From Lachnospiraceae bacterium UBA1721 (GTDB lineage Bacteria; Bacillota; Clostridia; Lachnospirales; Lachnospiraceae): a stretch of DNA of 9,318 bases. Both the position numbers and the translations under genes were made by a program. The notes below the pieces were generated by a model, which had not been told where the DNA came from, made no database searches, and saw only the letters and a program-made list of their open reading frames with translations. Position 1 is the stretch's first letter; the number at the start of each line of letters is the position of its first letter. Of this stretch, positions 5,625 to 9,318 are shown one piece after another. The stretch is taken from assembly GCA_002317155.1 (NCBI GenBank), contig DCIR01000075.1:1-9318 (forward strand). The letters run 5' to 3'.

Positions 5625-6605
5625 CTATTCCTCCTCTCTTATCACTGAGGTAACTCTCACGGCATAACTGTCAGCATCGACTCCGGGGAGCGCAGTGAAT
5701 TTTCGAATATTACCTACATAGACATCCATCTCATTATCGACCTTCGTATCAAGACGGATGCAGTCTCCAATCTGAAGATCCATAAACTCAGAGACTGATA
5801 TACGGCTGGTTCCCAATACTGCACGAATCGGGATATCGACTCTGCGTATCATCGCCTCAATGTAATCCTCGTAATTCTCATCACGATTCTCTTTCATTGT
5901 CGAGAACCAGTACTTGGTACTAAGCCTATCCATTACCGTTTCAAGCGTGATAAATGGTAAGCAGACATTTACAAATCCTTCAATCTCACCAATCTTCATA
6001 TTGAGAGTTACAATTGCAATCATCTCATTTGGCGCAATTACCTGCGCAAACTGAGGATTAGTCTCAACTCTCTGAAGTACAGGTGAAACTTCCAAAACAT
6101 TTTTCCACGGCTCGCGTAAAAGCCCAACCATCATCGATAGAATTCTGTCAATAATAGTCATCTCGATCTCAGAAAAATCTCTCGGCTTGTCAAGTGGCTG
6201 ACCGCCGCCTCCGAGCATTCTGTCAATCATTGTGTACGCAAGATTTGATGCCAAATCAATGATAATACTACCATTGAGCGGCACAAAATTAATAACACCC
6301 AGAACAACAGGATTCGATAACGCATTTGAAAACTCACTAAAGGTAACTGTTTCAGAGCTGGCTACCGTTATCTGTACATTCTTTCTTAGGTACACAGGAA
6401 GATTGGTTGATACAAGTCTTCCATAGTGCTCAAATATTATTTCCAACGTCCTTAAATGCTCTTTAGAGAACTTTGTAGGACGACCAAAGTCATAATTTCT
6501 GACCTGCTTCTCATCTGTTTCGGTTATTGCATTTACATCAAGTTCACCGGTCGAGAGTGCGGCAAGCAGACTATCTATTTCATTTTGCGAAAGAACCTCT
6601 CCCAC
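5625..6605 (-). CDS. fliM: Flagellar motor switch protein FliM (GTG start)
   Basis: FliM is the middle ring protein of the rotor switch; it binds CheY-P and changes the direction of rotation. The 326-residue product has normal length. The N-terminal CheY-binding peptide is LSQNEIDSLL (5-14). The middle domain (about 35-225) includes YDFGRPTKFSKEHLRTLEIIFE (38-59), the DRMLGGGG motif (128-135) and a conserved helix at 143-166. The C-terminal SpoA/FliN-like domain (about 250-325) carries VDIPIRAVLG and LQIGDCIRLD. The start is GTG, with a perfect GGAGGTGA ribosome binding site 6 nt upstream. It follows fliL after a 44-nt gap and is joined to fliY by a 3-nt gap. The N-terminal peptide closely resembles that of FliY, so both switch proteins may dock CheY-P. 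Confidence 0.97.
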   Translation of the reverse strand: MGEVLSQNEIDSLLAALSTGELDVNAITETDEKQVRNYDFGRPTKFSKEHLRTLEIIFEHYGRLVSTNLPVYLRKNVQITVASSETVTFSEFSNALSNPVVLGVINFVPLNGSIIIDLASNLAYTMIDRMLGGGGQPLDKPRDFSEIEMTIIDRILSMMVGLLREPWKNVLEVSPVLQRVETNPQFAQVIAPNEMIAIVTLNMKIGEIEGFVNVCLPFITLETVMDRLSTKYWFSTMKENRDENYEDYIEAMIRRVDIPIRAVLGTSRISVSEFMDLQIGDCIRLDTKVDNEMDVYVGNIRKFTALPGVDADSYAVRVTSVIREEE

Positions 6606-6611
6606 GCAGTC

Positions 6612-6619
6612 TCACCTCC
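6612..6619 (-). promoter_or_regulatory. Ribosome binding site of fliM
   Basis: GGAGGTGA on the minus strand, 6 nt before the GTG at 6605. The perfect match explains efficient use of a non-ATG start. Confidence 0.8.
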
Positions 6620-6649
6620 GGTAGTTACTTAGTTCAATCCTGGAAATAT

Positions 6650-7165
6650 TTAGCCGAATACAGCTTCACTGATTGCTACCTTGTAGATAAAATCAGAACT
6701 GAAAACTTCATCCTGAATTGCTTTGAGGATTTCTTCCTTAAGCGCATCCATGTCATTCTTGCATTCAGCCTCGGTATGCTTACTTACGACACTACTGATA
6801 GCATCCTTAATAAGTGTCTCATAAGTATCAAAATTCTCGCTGTACTTAGTATAATCATCGTGATTCTTATTGAGCAAAAGTGATACATCACATACCATAT
6901 GTACCGGCTTCTCACCCTCACCAACCTTAAGCGAAATCTTCATCTGTTTTGCAATTTCGCGAACATCGGTATCCTCAAGTGAGATAGTCGCATCAGCTAC
7001 TTCAGTATCGTCTTTGGTAATAAGATTCAAATGTGTAGCTACAGATGTCACAACAGGAATCGTTGTATTGTTCATCTTGATAACCTGAATCATGAGAACT
7101 GCCATCATGGCAATACTTACAATTTGCAAAGCCACAATAATGATGGCAAGCAGATTCTTCTTCAT
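6650..7165 (-). CDS. fliL: Flagellar basal-body-associated protein FliL
   Basis: FliL is a single-pass inner-membrane protein around the stator; in studied bacteria its extracytoplasmic domain forms rings that support stator assembly and torque. The 171-residue product has a short cytosolic start (MKKN), one membrane helix (about 5-30) and an extracytoplasmic domain from about 31. The ending EEILKAIQDEVFSSDFIYKVAISEAVFG, with an amphipathic helix and a short final strand, fits the FliL fold, in which the last helix leads to a conserved C-terminal segment. The ATG has AGAGGA 6 nt upstream. Sequence similarity in this family is low; the call depends on topology, length and position between motB and fliM, which is the standard place. 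Confidence 0.88.
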   Translation of the reverse strand: MKKNLLAIIIVALQIVSIAMMAVLMIQVIKMNNTTIPVVTSVATHLNLITKDDTEVADATISLEDTDVREIAKQMKISLKVGEGEKPVHMVCDVSLLLNKNHDDYTKYSENFDTYETLIKDAISSVVSKHTEAECKNDMDALKEEILKAIQDEVFSSDFIYKVAISEAVFG

Positions 7166-7218
7166 ACTTTATCCTCTCATTATGTCATTCTTCGGATCAT
7201 ACAGATCTTTCCGAATAA

Positions 7219-8097
7219 CTAATTAGCCATATTATAAATACGTATCTCTACGCGTCTGTTCTTAGCTCGTCCTTCCGGAGTCGAATTATCTGCAATCGGA
7301 ACTCTGTCGCCCATTCCGGCATGCTTGAGCTTAGTACTGTCAAGAGTACTGTTATCAAGCAGATAATAAAATACCGAAAGTGCACGTGCGCTTGAAAGTT
7401 CCTCGTTGCTGGCATATTTGCCACCATTTATAGGAACATTATCTGTATGTCCTTCAATCTCAATCTCCGAACCCGCATATCTCTCAAGAATGAGTGCAAT
7501 CTTATCCAATGTAGGGTAGCAATCCGTCTTAAGTGTGGCAGATCCCGAATCAAACATCAGCGAACCCTTCATAGTAAGCAATACATACTGTGAAGTGAAT
7601 GACACACCTATCTGATCCGACAGACCATTCTCGTATATAGCTTCTCCGACTATCTCTGCGAGCTGTTCATTCTCGGCCAGGTTAGCTTCTTCCAAAGCCT
7701 CAGCCATCTGTTCAAGGTTATCAGCCTCTCCATCTGCTCCGCCGCTCTCGCCCTCATCGATAATCGACTGTGATGGGCTATTCTCAAGGAACTGATCTTC
7801 GTCTTCCTGCGAAGCATCAGCCACACCCATACTGTTGATATACTCAGCAAGGTCATTAAGCTGGCTCACGCCATTACTAATCAAAATTCCCTCACCGATG
7901 GAAGTGGCTCCACCGGTAAAGATACTGAAGGAGCTGTTCATCGAAGCTATAATCTCATTTAACTTAGCCTCATCGATTGTTGACATTGAGAACAACAATA
8001 CGAAGAAACAAAGTAGCAAATTCATCAGATCGGAGAAGGTCGCCATCCATGCCGGAGAACCAGCCGGTGGATCGTCCTGCTTCTTCTGTCTTCCCAC
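7219..8097 (-). CDS. motB: Flagellar stator protein MotB (GTG start)
   Basis: MotB is the stator subunit that carries the ion-binding aspartate and anchors the motor to peptidoglycan. The 292-residue protein has a basic cytosolic start, then the membrane helix WMATFSDLMNLLLCFFVLLF (17-36) with ion-channel aspartate D23, then the plug-like region (about 41-60). A markedly acidic Gln/Glu/Asp/Ser/Gly-rich linker runs over about 93-150, and an OmpA-type peptidoglycan-binding domain over about 165-288. That domain holds FDSGSATLK (182-190), GHTDNVP (216-222), R238 in SSARA and the terminal RAKNRRVEI (277-285). The coupling ion, proton or sodium, cannot be decided from the sequence. The start is GTG, with GGAGGTGA 6 nt upstream lying over the end of motA, whose stop is 2 nt before. 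The linker makes it somewhat longer than Bacillus MotB. Confidence 0.97.
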   Translation of the reverse strand: MGRQKKQDDPPAGSPAWMATFSDLMNLLLCFFVLLFSMSTIDEAKLNEIIASMNSSFSIFTGGATSIGEGILISNGVSQLNDLAEYINSMGVADASQEDEDQFLENSPSQSIIDEGESGGADGEADNLEQMAEALEEANLAENEQLAEIVGEAIYENGLSDQIGVSFTSQYVLLTMKGSLMFDSGSATLKTDCYPTLDKIALILERYAGSEIEIEGHTDNVPINGGKYASNEELSSARALSVFYYLLDNSTLDSTKLKHAGMGDRVPIADNSTPEGRAKNRRVEIRIYNMAN

Positions 8098-8099
8098 AG

Positions 8100-8888
8100 T
8101 TACTCACCTCCCTGATCTGAAGAAGCCGCATCACGGTCCTTAGGTGAAAGGAACGACTTAAGCTTCTCCTCGATAACACGAGGGTTTTCTCCTGCCTGAA
8201 TAGACAAAAGTCCTTCTATCATTACCTGCTTTTGAACCATCTCTACTGCATTATCAGCCTTAAGCTTAGCTGCAGTAGGTCCGCAAATCCAGTTAGCAAG
8301 AAGTGAACCATACAAAGTAGTAATAAGCGCAACCGCCATTGAAGGACCGATTGAGCTTGCATCTGACATATTATTAAGCATGTTAACAAGACCTACAAGA
8401 GTACCAATCATACCCCAGGCAGGTCCCATCGCACCCAATGTATCCCAAAATCCTACACAAGACTTATGTCTAGACTCGGCATTATCCATTTCAGTCTGCA
8501 TAATATCTCTTACAAGATCAGGATCGGTACCGTCTACGACAAGCAAAATTCCTTTTTTAAGAAAAGGCTCGTCCATATCGGCTGCAGCCTCTTCAAGAGA
8601 CAGCAAACCTTCCTTACGTGCTACATTGGATAACTCTATGATTTTTTTAATCATGTCGGTTGTATTTGAGCTGGGAGCCTTAAAAATAAGCAAAAAGCTC
8701 TTAAGTCCTGCGATGAAATCAGCCATACTGTTAGAGCACAGTGTAGCCGCAATAGCACCACCGAATGTAATAATCGCCGAGGGTGCATCCAGGTAGTTAG
8801 GGAAACCACCTAAACCTGCTGCCGAAATAATACCGTATATCAGCATTCCCAAGCATAATACAAATCCGATTAACGAAGCTAAATCCAC
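8100..8888 (-). CDS. motA: Flagellar stator protein MotA (GTG start)
   Basis: MotA forms the pentameric ring around MotB that couples ion flow to rotor movement. With the GTG start at 8888 the protein has 262 residues, the usual length, and begins MDLASLIGFVLCLGM like other family members. Four membrane segments are visible, at about 4-22, 33-52, 148-172 and 182-202. The large cytosolic loop contains ARKEGLLSLEE (90-100), with R91 and E99 in the region of the torque-generating charges. The loop toward the third helix has GAMGPAWGMIGTLVGLV (152-168), with P155, and the fourth helix begins GPSMAVALITTLYG (181-194), with P182; both prolines are family features. A longer frame from a TTG at 8942 would overlap flbD by 14 nt and has no ribosome binding site of note; AGAGGA lies 7 nt before the GTG. 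It is directly coupled to motB. Confidence 0.97.
   Translation of the reverse strand: MDLASLIGFVLCLGMLIYGIISAAGLGGFPNYLDAPSAIITFGGAIAATLCSNSMADFIAGLKSFLLIFKAPSSNTTDMIKKIIELSNVARKEGLLSLEEAAADMDEPFLKKGILLVVDGTDPDLVRDIMQTEMDNAESRHKSCVGFWDTLGAMGPAWGMIGTLVGLVNMLNNMSDASSIGPSMAVALITTLYGSLLANWICGPTAAKLKADNAVEMVQKQVMIEGLLSIQAGENPRVIEEKLKSFLSPKDRDAASSDQGGE
8104..8111 (-). promoter_or_regulatory. Ribosome binding site of motB inside the end of motA
   Basis: GGAGGTGA on the minus strand overlaps the last codons of motA (Gly-Gly-Glu), 6 nt before the motB GTG at 8097. The motA stop lies between site and start, a typical coupling arrangement for equal stator stoichiometry control. Confidence 0.8.
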
Positions 8889-8895
8889 TAGTATA

Positions 8896-8901
8896 TCCTC
8901 T
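8896..8901 (-). promoter_or_regulatory. Ribosome binding site fixing the motA start
   Basis: AGAGGA on the minus strand with a 7-nt spacer (TATACTA) before the GTG at 8888. It supports the family-like MDLASLIG start over the TTG at 8942. Confidence 0.7.
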
Positions 8902-8928
8902 AATCTTTCACCCAAAAACCAAAAAAGG

Positions 8929-9117
8929 TCAGTCCTCGGCAAGAATATCCTTTCTGTAAGATTTTACTAAATTTTTGATATCTTGTCTACTTTCTTTTAC
9001 AATAATTTTACGACCGGTAGTCAGTGTAAGGACCGTATCCGGAGTCTCCTCCACCACCTCTAAAAGATGGGGATTAATAAGCAATTTTGTGCCGTTAAGT
9101 CTGGTTACTTCTATCAT
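8929..9117 (-). CDS. flbD: FlbD/SwrD family flagellar power protein
   Basis: This is a small protein of 62 residues, MIEVTRLNGTKLLINPHLLE and onward, matching the FlbD family of Firmicutes and spirochaetes (not the Caulobacter regulator of the same name). In Bacillus subtilis the homologue SwrD is reported to raise motor torque and allow swarming. The body shows the family pattern: an N-terminal strand with RLNG, NPHLLEVVEETPDTVLTLTTGRKIIVKES (about 15-43), and a short charged C-terminal helix. There is no signal peptide or membrane helix, so it is cytosolic. The ATG at 9117 is preceded by GGCGGGTGA ending 4 nt before it. The frame stays open 35 codons further, to 9222, but that part crosses a hairpin terminator and has no family similarity. 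It lies between flgE and motA, 40 nt before motA, consistent with a stator-linked role. Confidence 0.94.
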   Translation of the reverse strand: MIEVTRLNGTKLLINPHLLEVVEETPDTVLTLTTGRKIIVKESRQDIKNLVKSYRKDILAED

Positions 9118-9121
9118 AAAA

Positions 9122-9130
9122 TCACCCGCC
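9122..9130 (-). promoter_or_regulatory. Ribosome binding site fixing the flbD start
   Basis: GGCGGGTGA on the minus strand, close to the GGAGGTGA consensus, ends 4 nt before the ATG at 9117. It supports a 62-residue FlbD rather than the 97-residue open frame. Confidence 0.65.
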
Positions 9131-9134
9131 TCAT

Positions 9135-9153
9135 TTTTGCCGTCGCGGCAAAA
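9135..9153 (-). promoter_or_regulatory. Perfect 8-bp hairpin upstream of the flbD ribosome binding site
   Basis: TTTTGCCG, loop CGA, CGGCAAAA on the minus strand. It lies 4 nt upstream of the flbD ribosome binding site (9122-9130) in the flbD leader. It has no T-run after it on either strand, so it is not a terminator. Possible roles are mRNA 5'-end protection after processing, or influence on flbD translation. Confidence 0.5.
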
Positions 9154-9183
9154 TATAAACTCAAAAAAATTTTTATATAGCCG

Positions 9184-9209
9184 AAAAAGGAACGGAATAA
9201 TCCGTTCCT
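9184..9209 (-). terminator. Intrinsic terminator-like hairpin between flgE and flbD
   Basis: On the minus strand AGGAACGGA, loop TTAT, TCCGTTCCT forms a perfect 9-bp stem with a tetraloop (9188-9209), followed by four further T residues (9187-9184; five counting the base of the stem). It lies 67 nt after the flgE stop and 71 nt before the flbD ATG. This is a good Rho-independent terminator layout. The plus-strand reading is followed only by CTTTACT, so action on minus-strand transcripts is favoured. It probably lowers, rather than abolishes, transcription into the motor genes, since I find no clear promoter after it. Confidence 0.7.
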
Positions 9210-9276
9210 CTTTACTATTCATTTTGTCGATATCGAAATGAGCATATGAATCATACGCATCAAATCATATCACCGA

Positions 9277-9318
9277 TTATCTCTTAAGGTTTGTAAGTTC
9301 CTCAAGTAAGGTATCAGA
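9277..9318 (-). CDS. flgE: Flagellar hook protein FlgE, C-terminal end (runs off window)
   Basis: Only the last 13 codons and the TAA stop are inside the window, reading SDTLLEELTNLKR. This is the helical C-terminus typical of clostridial FlgE, whose end packs in the inner core of the hook, and flgE is the gene normally found just before flbD-motA-motB. The frame is open to the window edge. It is followed by a 159-nt gap containing a terminator-like hairpin. Another flagellar axial protein of the FlgE/F/G type is possible, but the LLEELTNLKR ending and the neighbour favour FlgE. Confidence 0.85.
   Translation of the reverse strand, partial: SDTLLEELTNLKR

Noticed and set aside
7650..7856. 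68-codon minus-strand frame inside motB
   Set aside because: Lies in another frame within the acidic linker region of motB and has no supporting start site or similarity.
7970..8179. 69-codon minus-strand frame across the motA-motB junction
   Set aside because: An alternative frame over two certain genes; basic, Arg/Leu-rich shadow translation.
8560..8582. GCCGATAT on the minus strand resembling a sigma-D (FliA-type) -10 box
   Set aside because: It lies in the motA coding sequence (Ala-Asp-Met) and there is no TAAA at the required distance upstream.
8380..8796. 138-codon plus-strand open frame
   Set aside because: Antisense to motA, with no recognisable domain.
9151..9187. AT-rich stretch upstream of flbD as a sigma-A promoter
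   Set aside because: TATA-like hexamers are present but none has a recognisable -35 element at proper spacing, so it cannot be called from sequence alone.

Overview
This window is an uninterrupted stretch of a flagellar/chemotaxis (fla-che type) operon, with every recognisable gene on the minus strand. In transcription order (right to left) it reads: flgE 3' end, flbD (swrD), motA, motB, fliL, fliM, fliY (FliN-type, with a CheC-like domain), cheY, fliO (fliZ), fliP, fliQ, fliR, flhB, and flhA 5' end. The gene order, the fused FliY with cheY beside it, the FlbD/SwrD homologue and the strong GGAGG-type ribosome binding sites all point to a motile Gram-positive member of the Clostridia. Protein style (for example the FlgE C-terminus and the Met/Asn/Gly-rich FliY linker) suggests the Lachnospiraceae (Roseburia/Butyrivibrio-like), but that family assignment is inference.

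Right part (about 6600-9318): the last codons of hook protein FlgE are followed by a 159-nt gap holding an intrinsic-terminator-like hairpin and a second hairpin just upstream of flbD. Then come the torque genes: flbD/swrD, the stator pair motA-motB and the stator-associated fliL. Middle (about 3830-6605): the switch and signalling block fliM, fliY, cheY, that is, the rotor switch that binds CheY-P, a switch protein with two intact CheC-type phosphatase motifs, and the response regulator itself. Left (1-3831): the membrane export gate of the flagellar type III secretion apparatus, fliO, fliP, fliQ, fliR, flhB and the start of flhA.

The genes are tightly packed: fliO/fliP overlap by ATGA, cheY/fliO by TAATG, motA/motB are 2 nt apart and fliR/flhB 3 nt apart. 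The larger gaps are flgE-flbD (159 nt), fliP-fliQ (117 nt), flhB-flhA (90 nt) and fliY-cheY (54 nt), and three of these hold structure or repeats. Several starts are best placed inside the longest open frame, using ribosome binding sites and family alignment: flbD at 9117, motA at 8888 (GTG), cheY at 4193 and fliQ at 2464 (GTG). No gap exceeds 300 bases. I recognise no convincing promoter, no RNA gene, no mobile element and no CRISPR array.

I do not see an unknown multi-gene system; the gene content is standard flagellar. The less ordinary points are two overlapping, mutually exclusive hairpins between fliP and fliQ that look like an attenuator, a terminator-like hairpin between the hook gene and the motor genes, an in-frame 33-bp tandem repeat in the fliY linker, a 10-bp direct repeat before cheY, and lineage-type extensions in FliP and MotB.
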